Assembly (NCBI GenBank): GCA_009885665.1
Contig: VFKI01000105.1
Span: 1 to 14,507 of the forward strand
Length of the DNA stretch: 14,507 bases
Reading direction: 5' to 3'
Source of the DNA: Gammaproteobacteria bacterium
GTDB taxonomy: Bacteria; Pseudomonadota; Gammaproteobacteria; DSM-16500
The notes under the pieces are model-generated. The model was not told the origin of the DNA. It made no database searches and worked only from the letters and a program-made list of their open reading frames with translations. Position 1 is the first letter of the stretch. The number at the start of each line of letters is the position of its first letter. Both the position numbers and the translations under genes were made by a program. Of the stretch, positions 1-6,600 are shown piece after piece.

Positions 1-48
1 TCCCATCATGGCATCATCTATAAACGTTCCTCAGTCGAAAAACCTCGA

Positions 49-123
49 AATACTTCAGTATTCCTGCGATTTTTCTTCTTCCGGTACGCTTATATCTGAC
101 ACCACGCTGAGCGCAATCTGTCA
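49..123. repeat. Two short inverted repeats in the gene-free left edge
   Basis: The 144 bases downstream of prmA contain no convincing reading frame. They hold two small palindromic structures. The first is AATACT/AGTATT (49-54 and 57-62), separated by only two bases. The second is TGACA/TGTCA (97-101 and 119-123), enclosing a smaller CGC-TGA-GCG fold. Neither is followed by a clear T-run on the prmA strand, so I do not call a terminator. The segment may be the edge of a dispersed repeat or of a gene beyond the window. Confidence 0.3.
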
Positions 124-144
124 AAGTTATTTATGCGCAGAGCC

Positions 145-1035
145 TTACGCGCGCCGCTGACCCGCCAGGCATGCCCATTCAGCTTGCGTCGTTACGGTCG
201 GTAAATCAAACCAAGGTGCGTATGCTTTTTTTATGGCATCAACTTGCGCAACAAGAATGCCAGATAATACAATTTTACCGCCCGGAGGCAATAATTTAGC
301 AAAACGGGTAACCAGATGCAGCAAGGGCTGCGCAAGAATATTGGCAGCAATCATATCCGCATGAAAATCCATAGGCATATCGTCGGGTAATGCCGTAAGC
401 AATTTTGCTGCGGGTAAATGATTACGTGCAACATTTTCAGCCGTCGTTACCAGCGCTTGCGGGTCAGTATCGATGCCGAGCGCAAGCTGTGCGCCAAGCT
501 TCAATGCCGCAAGCGCTAAAATGCCGGAACCACAACCATAATCGATAACGCGTTCGTTGCCGTGAATATTTTCATCCAGCCAGTGAAGACACAATGCTGT
601 CGTGGCATGCGTGCCGGTGCCGAATGCCAAACCCGGATCGATAATGACATTGATCGCTGTCGGATCAGGCGGCGTGTGCCAGCTCGGGCAAATCCATAAA
701 CGCTGACCCATACGCATCGGTTTGACATCTTGCAAACATGTGCGCACCCAATCTTGATCCGCTAAACCATTTATATGGATTTCATCAATGCGCTGCGCGT
801 GTTGTTGCTGGTTGAGCCAGGCGAGTAAGGGTGTGATTTCATGCTGTTGTTCAAACAAGCCGGTGAGACGCGTGGTTTGCCATAAGCGCGCGTGACCTGG
901 TGCCGGTTCCAAAATAGGGTCATCTCCAGCATCTTGGAAGGTGACGGCGGACGCGCCATTGTCATGAAGATAATCTGCAATTGCATTGGCGTGCGCCGCC
1001 GAGGTGGTGATCGTGATTTCGAGCCAGTGGGTCAA
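145..1035 (-). CDS. prmA: Ribosomal protein L11 methyltransferase
   Basis: Cytoplasmic SAM-dependent enzyme that methylates lysines and the N-terminus of ribosomal protein L11. At 296 residues it has the usual PrmA length. An N-terminal substrate-recognition domain is followed by a class I Rossmann methyltransferase domain. Visible motifs are DPGLAFGTGTH (133-143), the SAM-binding motif I VIDYGCGSG (163-171), the acidic GIDTDP (187-192), and ANIL (231-234) in the position of the catalytic NPPY-like motif. The start is TTG at 1035-1033: GGAG lies nine bases upstream, and the first residues align with the E. coli protein start from memory. It is divergent from miaA and no co-transcribed neighbour is visible. 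E. coli prmA sits next to dusB-fis; that context is not seen here. Confidence 0.95.
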   Translation of the reverse strand: MTHWLEITITTSAAHANAIADYLHDNGASAVTFQDAGDDPILEPAPGHARLWQTTRLTGLFEQQHEITPLLAWLNQQQHAQRIDEIHINGLADQDWVRTCLQDVKPMRMGQRLWICPSWHTPPDPTAINVIIDPGLAFGTGTHATTALCLHWLDENIHGNERVIDYGCGSGILALAALKLGAQLALGIDTDPQALVTTAENVARNHLPAAKLLTALPDDMPMDFHADMIAANILAQPLLHLVTRFAKLLPPGGKIVLSGILVAQVDAIKKAYAPWFDLPTVTTQAEWACLAGQRRA

Positions 1036-1069
1036 AATAAATGTCTCCGCCTGAATAATATACGTGCGT

Positions 1070-1075
1070 TATACT
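1070..1075 (+). promoter_or_regulatory. Possible -10 box upstream of miaA
   Basis: TATACT lies 30 bases upstream of the preferred TTG start of miaA. No convincing -35 hexamer is found 16-18 bases upstream, so this is only a candidate. If it is used, transcription starts downstream of the GTG at 1064 and that codon cannot be the start. Confidence 0.25.
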
Positions 1076-1105
1076 ATACCTTTTACTGCGTTCAGGATAA
1101 ATCTC

Positions 1106-2041
1106 TTGCCCCCCGTCATCTTTCTCATGGGCCCCACAGCTTCAGGCAAAACCCAGCTTGCAGTTGAGCTCGTACAAAAATTTCCGCTGGAAATTATTAG
1201 CGTCGATTCTGCTATGGTATATCGTGGCATGGATATTGGTACCGCAAAACCCGCTGCGGCTACGTTGGCACGCGCGCCACATCATCTCATTGATATCCGT
1301 GATCCTGCCGCGGCCTATTCCGCTGCGCAATTTTGTGATGATGCGCTGCGCCTTGTTAATGAAATTACCGCGCGTCAAAAAATCCCCCTACTGGTGGGCG
1401 GTACCATGTTATATTTTCGCGCACTCTTAAAAGGCTTATCAGATTTACCCAGTGCGAGTCAGGCGGTGCGCGCTGATTTATTAGCACATGCAGCCGCAGC
1501 AGGGTGGCCGGCATTACACGCGGAACTGACGCGCGTTGATGCAGTGGCTGCCAGCCGCATTCACCCGCACGATGGTCAGCGTATCCAGCGCGCGTTGGAA
1601 GTCTACAAAGTCACGGGCGTGCCGTTGAGCGAGCAGCAAGCCAGCCGTCAATCAGGTCTTGCTCAATACACTATATATAGTCTTGCCTTGGCGCCTGATG
1701 ATAGGTCGGTGCTGCATGCGCGTATTGCTGCGCGTTTTATGCAAATGTTGTCGGAGGGTTTGCTTGAAGAAGTGCGTTGTTTATACGCGCGCGGAGACTT
1801 ATCATTAGAAACCCCGGCGATGCGTGCGGCAGGTTATCGTCAAGTGTGGGAACATCTGTCGGGTCAATTATCATACAAAGAAATGGAGCAGCGCGGTATT
1901 ATTGCTACCCGTCAGCTCGCCAAGCGTCAATTGACCTGGCTGCGCCATTGGCCAGATATCCATTGGTTCGATAGTGAAATGCCAGGCTTGACTGAGAAAG
2001 TTGCTGCCTTCGTTGAAACTCTTGTACAATCGAAAAGCTAG
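1106..2041 (+). CDS. miaA: tRNA dimethylallyltransferase
   Basis: Transfers a dimethylallyl group to N6 of A37 in tRNAs that read UNN codons, the first step towards ms2i6A. The P-loop GPTASGKT is at residues 9-16. It is followed by the family-typical DSAMVYRGMDIGTAKP, a LVGGTMLYFRALLKGL segment, and a C-terminal region with the RQLAKRQLTWLR signature. I chose the TTG at 1106 (311 residues; E. coli MiaA is 316) because AGGA lies eight bases upstream and LPPVIFLMGP aligns with the E. coli start region. The frame also opens at a GTG at 1064 (325 residues), but that codon has no visible ribosome binding site. It appears to lead an operon with the next three genes. In many gammaproteobacteria hfq follows directly, but here it lies about 7 kb away. 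Confidence 0.94.
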   Translation: MPPVIFLMGPTASGKTQLAVELVQKFPLEIISVDSAMVYRGMDIGTAKPAAATLARAPHHLIDIRDPAAAYSAAQFCDDALRLVNEITARQKIPLLVGGTMLYFRALLKGLSDLPSASQAVRADLLAHAAAAGWPALHAELTRVDAVAASRIHPHDGQRIQRALEVYKVTGVPLSEQQASRQSGLAQYTIYSLALAPDDRSVLHARIAARFMQMLSEGLLEEVRCLYARGDLSLETPAMRAAGYRQVWEHLSGQLSYKEMEQRGIIATRQLAKRQLTWLRHWPDIHWFDSEMPGLTEKVAAFVETLVQSKS

Positions 2042-2091
2042 TGCTCCGTCAAATGTTTTATCGCGAAATTATCTTTCAGGAGGGTGGTCGT

Positions 2092-2430
2092 ATGCTAGGG
2101 AAAAGAAAGGCTCGTTTAAGTGCGGTTGCGGTAGGTGTAGCATTAGGCGTGGTCTGTGGCGCGTGGATGTTAATCATTGCACAATATGCCATACATGGTT
2201 CGGCGCCAGCGACTGAGATGGTTACGCGTTGGGCGGCATTTTCACCAGGCATCGCGGCAACAATGACCGGTAGTTTCATTGCGGCTGGCTGGGGTTTCCT
2301 TAAAGGATTTTTTTCCGGTCTTGTCTTTAGCTGGGTTTATAACCTGTGCTTGTGCTGTTGTAGCAAACGTTGTGGTTGCTGTTGTAAGCAGCCTTGTGAA
2401 TGTAAGTCAGGTGCTTGCAGTAGCAAGTAA
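2092..2430 (+). CDS. Small 'holin-like' membrane protein with cysteine-rich tail
   Basis: A 112-residue protein with a basic N-terminus and two hydrophobic segments (about 11-33 and 55-85). The second contains a GFLKGFFSGLVFSWVYN pattern. This resembles small chromosomal proteins often auto-annotated as 'bacteriophage holin', but no phage gene is nearby and a lytic role is not supported. The last 27 residues are extraordinary: 11 cysteines at 86, 88-90, 94, 96-98, 102, 104 and 109, interspersed with K, S, G and P. Such a tail could bind metal, form disulfides or be lipidated; this is inference. The start ATG is preceded at seven bases by the near-perfect Shine-Dalgarno AGGAGGG (2078-2084), suggesting strong translation. 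It lies 50 bases after miaA in the same direction. Function is unknown. Confidence 0.8.
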   Translation: MLGKRKARLSAVAVGVALGVVCGAWMLIIAQYAIHGSAPATEMVTRWAAFSPGIAATMTGSFIAAGWGFLKGFFSGLVFSWVYNLCLCCCSKRCGCCCKQPCECKSGACSSK

Positions 2431-2455
2431 AAATGACGGGTAACCCATTCAGCAC

Positions 2456-2487
2456 ATGGCGGGCAGGTCTCATGTATTGCTCGCCAT
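2456..2487 (+). repeat. Imperfect hairpin between two membrane-protein genes
   Basis: ATGGCGGGCA (2456-2465) pairs with TGCTCGCCAT (2478-2487) over ten positions, one of them a G-U pair, around a 12-base loop. No T-run follows, so it is not an intrinsic terminator. It could be an mRNA processing or stability element within the miaA operon. Confidence 0.4.
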
Positions 2488-2508
2488 CCGCGCATTAATG
2501 GAATGATT

Positions 2509-3033
2509 ATGAAAAAAAGATCCATTACAAGCAGAATTTTGCTGGCAGCCTGGCAGTCAGTTATTATTATTCTGTGTGTTTGGTATGCCGTCTTTGTGTA
2601 TTACAGTGATATTAGCCCCAATCGCGTCGCTGAAAAAAGCTTTCCTCAGACGACTTGCCATATTGTGCAATCAAAATTGACTGAGATAACCCATCTTGTG
2701 CCGTTGTATCGCGCTGAATTTTTGGTAAAGTATCAGGCGCAAGGTCCGGTGTATACCCGTTGGGCGCAAGGGCGTGGCGTAGCGGCAAATTTCAGTACCG
2801 ATAAACGTGCACAGCAGGCGTTATTGCAACAATTTGCCGTGAATGCAGATTTTCCGTGTTGGTATAATCCCAGCGTGCCTAACATGGTGATATTAGTGCA
2901 AAATAAAAATCTTTCTTCTAGTTTTCGCTTATTTATTCCACTGATTATTGCCGCCATTATGGGTTTTTATTTGATTAAAAATTTATTGGCTGGCGTGTTA
3001 TTATTGCGCGCGATCCGTATTGCGCGTAAATGA
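2509..3033 (+). CDS. DUF3592-like two-helix membrane protein
   Basis: A 174-residue protein of unknown function. A transmembrane helix at about residues 10-30 is followed by a roughly 105-residue, probably extracytoplasmic domain and then a hydrophobic C-terminal region (about 138-166) ending in a basic ARK tail. Two features of the middle domain recall DUF3592: an early TTCHIVQS strand and a late PCWYNPSVPNMVIL segment, where a cysteine precedes 'YNP'. The assignment is by pattern only. The start is ATG 2509, with GGA six bases upstream; an in-frame ATG at 2503 would add two residues. It lies 78 bases after the cysteine-rich protein and seven bases before ridA, consistent with one transcript. 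Confidence 0.72.
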   Translation: MKKRSITSRILLAAWQSVIIILCVWYAVFVYYSDISPNRVAEKSFPQTTCHIVQSKLTEITHLVPLYRAEFLVKYQAQGPVYTRWAQGRGVAANFSTDKRAQQALLQQFAVNADFPCWYNPSVPNMVILVQNKNLSSSFRLFIPLIIAAIMGFYLIKNLLAGVLLLRAIRIARK

Positions 3034-3040
3034 GGTTCTT

Positions 3041-3418
3041 ATGCGACAAATCCTTCAGACGGATGCAGCGCCTGCACCGATTGGCAGTTATAGCCAAGCC
3101 GTACGTGTTGGCAACACCGTTTATTTAGCCGGTCAGGTTGGGCTTCATCCCGTCAGCGGTCAATTGGTCAGTGGCGGTGTGTCCGCTGAGTTGGCACAGA
3201 TTTTTCAAAATATGCAAGGCGTATTAGCTGCGGCGCACGGATCATTAAGCGATATTGTATCGTTGACGGTCTATGTCTTGACGCTAGACGCTGTGCCGGC
3301 GCTGAATGCAGCCATCGCCACACACTTTACTGCGTCATTTCCGGCGCGCACCACGATTGCCGTCGTTGGTTTGCCCGCTGGCGCGCAGGTGGAAATTACT
3401 GCGACGGCGGTCGTTTGA
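3041..3418 (+). CDS. ridA: RidA family enamine/imine deaminase
   Basis: RidA (YjgF/YER057c/UK114) proteins are small cytosolic trimers that hydrolyse reactive enamines and imines such as 2-aminoacrylate, released by PLP-dependent dehydratases. This 125-residue protein has the normal family length. Visible signatures are IGSYSQAV near the N-terminus (Y17), the GQVG turn (31-34), FPARTTIAV with the catalytic-type arginine at 103, and QVEITA with glutamate at 118, matching the conserved Arg105/Glu120 pair of the E. coli protein. The ATG start has GAGG five bases upstream, overlapping the stop of the preceding gene, so translational coupling is likely. It is convergent with ctpA, with only ten bases between the stop codons and no clear terminator. 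Confidence 0.9.
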   Translation: MRQILQTDAAPAPIGSYSQAVRVGNTVYLAGQVGLHPVSGQLVSGGVSAELAQIFQNMQGVLAAAHGSLSDIVSLTVYVLTLDAVPALNAAIATHFTASFPARTTIAVVGLPAGAQVEITATAVV

Positions 3419-3428
3419 CATAACACTA

Positions 3429-4823
3429 TTATTTATTCACCAGCGTATTATTCGCCACCACATTCATCGTCTTTAAAATATCGATCGCTTGATATAACTG
3501 GAAATCATCATGCGCCATGGCGAGTTGGGCATCATGCGCAGCTGCAGCCATCGCTTTGGTGTCAGGTGCATTCGCTGTGCCGGCGAGGTGACCTTTCAAC
3601 TCAAGTTCACGGATGGGTGTAAGCATGGCCGTTTGGGTCGCCTCACTGGAAATCTGTAATTTGGGAACGTTGATATCAGGGGTGATGCCGAGATTTTGAA
3701 TGAGGCGACCGGATGGCGTGTGATACAGTGCGGTCGTTAGTTTGATTGCATGTGTATCATCCAATGGCAATACGGTTTGTACCGACCCTTTACCGAAGCT
3801 GGTCACGCCAACGATGATGGCGCGACGATAATCTTGTAAGGCGCCTGCGACAATTTCTGAAGCAGAAGCCGATCCTTCATTAACTAATGCCACCATAGGC
3901 GCGCCGTTGATGATGTCGCCGCTCGCGCCTTTGGCGGTAATTGAAGCGGTGTATTGCATATCATGTAGGCGGCCTTCGGTGTAAACGATTTTATCATCGA
4001 AACGCTTGCCGACTTTTTTGGGGTCAAGGAATTGATTCGCCACGTTCACAGCAGATTCCAATAAACCACCGGGATTGTTGCGTAAATCCAGTACCAATCC
4101 ACTCAAATGGCCGCCTGCTTGTTTTTTGAGCGCATCAATCGCTTGCGTCATGAGTTTCGACGTGGGTGCGCCAAATTCGCTTAAGCGAATATAGCCATAG
4201 TGGCCGTTGATTAACTTGCTTTTGACGGAAGAGACGTGGATCACGGCGCGTTCTAAATGAAAGCTCAAAGGTGTTTTCGTATCTTTGCGTACCACCGTGA
4301 GCGTGACATAGCTGCCCGCTTTGCCGCGCATCAAGTTGACCGCCTCATTCATCGTCATTTCATCGACCAATTTACTATTGATGGCAACAATATAGTCGCC
4401 TGGCTTGATCCCCGCTTTGGCTGCAGGCGTGTCGTCGATGGGGCTGATGACTTTAAGTACACCATATTCACTGGTCACTTCGATGCCTAAGCCACCAAAT
4501 TCACCGCTGGTCGTCACGAGTAAGCTCTTGTAAGTCTCAGGATCTAAATATTCCGAGTGCGGGTCGAGACCTGCTAGCATGCCGCGTATGGCGTCTTCCA
4601 ATAACTTTTTATCGCTGATGGGTTGAACATAATATTGTTTGATTTGGGTGATGGCATCGGTAAAGCGCGAAATGTCGCCTTCATTCAGGTTGGTTTTTGT
4701 CGTCTTATTTGAATCATCTGCAATCGGTGGTGTTTCGTCACGAAAAGCAGGCGCCCAGGAAGCATGTAAAGCGAGCAAGAGGCCTGCTATCCCTACAGTA
4801 AGGCGGAAGAAAGACCGTTTCAT
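3429..4823 (-). CDS. ctpA: Carboxy-terminal processing protease (S41 family)
   Basis: A periplasmic serine protease of the CtpA/Prc type that trims or degrades envelope proteins from their C-termini. Of 464 residues, 1-26 look like a signal peptide: basic KRSFFR, a hydrophobic core, and likely cleavage after A26. A PDZ domain spans about 105-180 (GEFGGLGIEVT, AGIKPGDYI). The protease core holds LVLDLRNNPGGLL (243-255), GSASASE (317-323) and FGKGSVQT (343-350). S320 and K345 are the likely catalytic dyad, with the 25-residue spacing of other family members. The start is ATG 4823, with AAGGA seven bases upstream; a TTG two codons earlier is less likely. It follows gpmI after 44 bases and is probably co-transcribed with it. 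A perfect TATAAT on this strand (4849-4844) lacks a good -35. Confidence 0.94.
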   Translation of the reverse strand: MKRSFFRLTVGIAGLLLALHASWAPAFRDETPPIADDSNKTTKTNLNEGDISRFTDAITQIKQYYVQPISDKKLLEDAIRGMLAGLDPHSEYLDPETYKSLLVTTSGEFGGLGIEVTSEYGVLKVISPIDDTPAAKAGIKPGDYIVAINSKLVDEMTMNEAVNLMRGKAGSYVTLTVVRKDTKTPLSFHLERAVIHVSSVKSKLINGHYGYIRLSEFGAPTSKLMTQAIDALKKQAGGHLSGLVLDLRNNPGGLLESAVNVANQFLDPKKVGKRFDDKIVYTEGRLHDMQYTASITAKGASGDIINGAPMVALVNEGSASASEIVAGALQDYRRAIIVGVTSFGKGSVQTVLPLDDTHAIKLTTALYHTPSGRLIQNLGITPDINVPKLQISSEATQTAMLTPIRELELKGHLAGTANAPDTKAMAAAAHDAQLAMAHDDFQLYQAIDILKTMNVVANNTLVNK

Positions 4824-4867
4824 GCGCAAATCCTTGACGTAGTATTATAATGTCTCAGTATATAGGC

Positions 4868-6412
4868 CTATGTTAATTCAAACAATGGCTGACCCGTCAT
4901 TTCAATCGGAATGGCTAAGCCTAGCAGGGTCAGCAAGGTCGGCGCAATATCAGACAGTTTGCCATCGTTTTTAATAACACGCGCACTACGACCAACATAG
5001 AGCACGGGGACGGGTTCACTGGTGTGTGCAGTATGCGGCTGGCCAGTGGCGGGATCAAATAATAATTCTGCATTGCCATGGTCGGCGGTGATGAGCGCTT
5101 CGCCACCCACAGCACGCAAGGCGGTTACGATGCGTGTTAAGCAAGCGTCGATGGTTTCAATCGCTTTAATGGTTGCATCGAGTTTGCCAGTATGGCCGAC
5201 CATATCCGGATTAGCGAAATTGCAAATAATGACATCATATTGCTGCCGTGCGATGGCGGCAATTAATGCATCCGTCAATGCGGGCGCGCTCATTTCGGGT
5301 TGCAAATCGTAGGTGGCGACTTTCGGCGATGGAATTAATAAACGGTCTTCACCAGGAAAGGGTGGTTCAACCCCGCCATTAAAGAAAAAAGTGACATGCG
5401 CATATTTTTCAGTTTCAGCGATGCGTAATTGCGTCATGCCCAGTTCGCTTAAATATTCGCCGAGAATATGTTGCGGCCGCTCGGGTGAAAAGGCGATAGG
5501 GAAGGGAAAGCGTGCATCATATTCGGTAAGGGTGACAAAGTGCAGGCGTGGACAGCGCGGACGATCAAAGTGGGTGAATGACGTATCATTGAGTGCATGT
5601 GTTATTTCGCGGGCACGATCAGCGCGAAAGTTCATAAAAATAACGCTCTCATCATCGCCAAGTGTGATCGCTGCTTCGTCAGTGGCACGCAGCGTGGTGG
5701 CTTGAACGAATTCATCGGTTTCATTGCGGGCGTAGGCTGCGTGTAATCCGGCCAGTGCGTCGCTGGCCGTATAGTCAGCTTTACCCAATACCAGTAATGA
5801 CCACGCCTTTTCAATCCGTTCCCAGCGTTGGTCGCGATCCATCGCATAATAACGACCAATGAGCGATGCGATTTTACCGACGCCAAGCGCTTTACAGTGC
5901 GCGTCCAGCATGCTCAGTGTGGTTGCGGCACTTTTGGGCGGTGTGTCGCGGCCATCAAGAAAAGCATGGAGGTAGACTTTTTTTGCGCCACGTTGTGCCG
6001 CCAGTGTAATCATGGCCGCAATGTGCGTCGCTTGGCTGTGCACGCCACCATCAGAGATGAGCCCTAAAATATGGATAGCTTTATCATGTGTGACAGCGTG
6101 ATCGACGGCGGCAGTTAATACAGCATTATTAAAAAAAGTACCCTCGCTAATCGCGCTGTCGATGCGGGTTAAATCTTGGTGCAAAATACGACCGGCACCC
6201 ATGTTGAGATGGCCGACTTCGGAATTGCCCATCTGACCATTGGGCAAGCCAACGCAGCGGCCGGAGCCGGAAATCAGGGTGTGTGGACAGGTTTGCCAGA
6301 GGGTATCCCAGCAAGGTTTGTGCGCTTGAGCAATGGCATTATTGTCAGTGGCTTCGCGATAGCCCCAGCCATCGAGAATGATGAGGGCGGTGGTTTTTTT
6401 ATGTGTGGGCAT
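4868..6412 (-). CDS. gpmI: 2,3-bisphosphoglycerate-independent phosphoglycerate mutase
   Basis: Glycolytic and gluconeogenic enzyme that interconverts 3- and 2-phosphoglycerate through a phosphoserine intermediate, using two Mn2+ ions. The length of 514 residues is typical. From the N-terminus: LIILDGWG with metal ligand D14, then QMGNSEVGHLNMGAGR with the nucleophile S64, DGRDTPPKS in the substrate-binding domain, NFANPDMVGHTG, TADHGNAE (D444, H445) and HTSEPVP (H462) completing the metal site. All key residues appear present. The ATG start has AGGA eight bases upstream. In many gammaproteobacteria gpmI is followed by envC and then ctpA; here ctpA follows directly. A promoter is visible at 6473-6444. 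Confidence 0.97.
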   Translation of the reverse strand: MPTHKKTTALIILDGWGYREATDNNAIAQAHKPCWDTLWQTCPHTLISGSGRCVGLPNGQMGNSEVGHLNMGAGRILHQDLTRIDSAISEGTFFNNAVLTAAVDHAVTHDKAIHILGLISDGGVHSQATHIAAMITLAAQRGAKKVYLHAFLDGRDTPPKSAATTLSMLDAHCKALGVGKIASLIGRYYAMDRDQRWERIEKAWSLLVLGKADYTASDALAGLHAAYARNETDEFVQATTLRATDEAAITLGDDESVIFMNFRADRAREITHALNDTSFTHFDRPRCPRLHFVTLTEYDARFPFPIAFSPERPQHILGEYLSELGMTQLRIAETEKYAHVTFFFNGGVEPPFPGEDRLLIPSPKVATYDLQPEMSAPALTDALIAAIARQQYDVIICNFANPDMVGHTGKLDATIKAIETIDACLTRIVTALRAVGGEALITADHGNAELLFDPATGQPHTAHTSEPVPVLYVGRSARVIKNDGKLSDIAPTLLTLLGLAIPIEMTGQPLFELT

Positions 6413-6443
6413 ACAGAAAATCCTGAGTTATTTAATAGATGGC

Positions 6444-6473
6444 ATTATACGCTGATTGGCATTGCGCTGACAT
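6444..6473 (-). promoter_or_regulatory. Probable sigma-70 promoter of gpmI-ctpA
   Basis: On the minus strand a perfect -10 TATAAT (6449-6444) follows a -35 ATGTCA (6473-6468, four of six consensus matches) with an 18-base spacer. Transcription would start near 6437, about 25 bases before the gpmI ATG. It overlaps the mlaA promoter that reads the other way. Confidence 0.5.
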
Positions 6474-6484
6474 GACGGTACACT
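6456..6484 (+). promoter_or_regulatory. Probable sigma-70 promoter of mlaA
   Basis: TTGGCA (6456-6461, five of six matches) is separated by 17 bases from TACACT (6479-6484, four of six). Transcription would start near 6491, giving an untranslated leader of roughly 105 bases before mlaA. The leader has no recognised riboswitch; CGTATC (6495-6500) can pair with GATACG (6550-6555) at long range. Confidence 0.5.
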
Positions 6485-6594
6485 ATGTAGATAACGTATC
6501 TTTTGGCTTGCAATCCCATCGCCAACATCTACCCATACTTTATGTAGGGGATACGATACCACTATTCATAACGTTGCCCTGACAAGGAGTTGCA

Positions 6595-6600
6595 ATGTGA
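6595..6600 (+). promoter_or_regulatory. Overlapping AUG-UGA minimal ORF at the mlaA start
   Basis: ATGTGA places an ATG followed immediately by TGA, while GTG in the +2 frame opens mlaA. The Shine-Dalgarno AAGGAG (6584-6589) is five bases from the ATG and seven from the GTG, so both could be used by initiating ribosomes. Confidence 0.45.

Noticed and set aside
2092..2430. Phage holin and hence a prophage remnant
   Set aside because: No endolysin, integrase, structural gene or att-like repeat is nearby. Similar small proteins are chromosomal, and the holin name is a transferred label.
3416..3432. Shared terminator between convergent ridA and ctpA
   Set aside because: Only ten bases lie between the stops, with no stem and T-run on either strand.
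4844..4849. Separate promoter for ctpA based on a perfect TATAAT on the minus strand
   Set aside because: No acceptable -35 hexamer at 16-18 bases. The short gap to gpmI makes co-transcription the simpler reading.
6484..6547. TATGTAG direct repeat in the mlaA leader as an operator pair
   Set aside because: Only seven identical bases; the flanks diverge. This is expected by chance in an intergenic region of this size.
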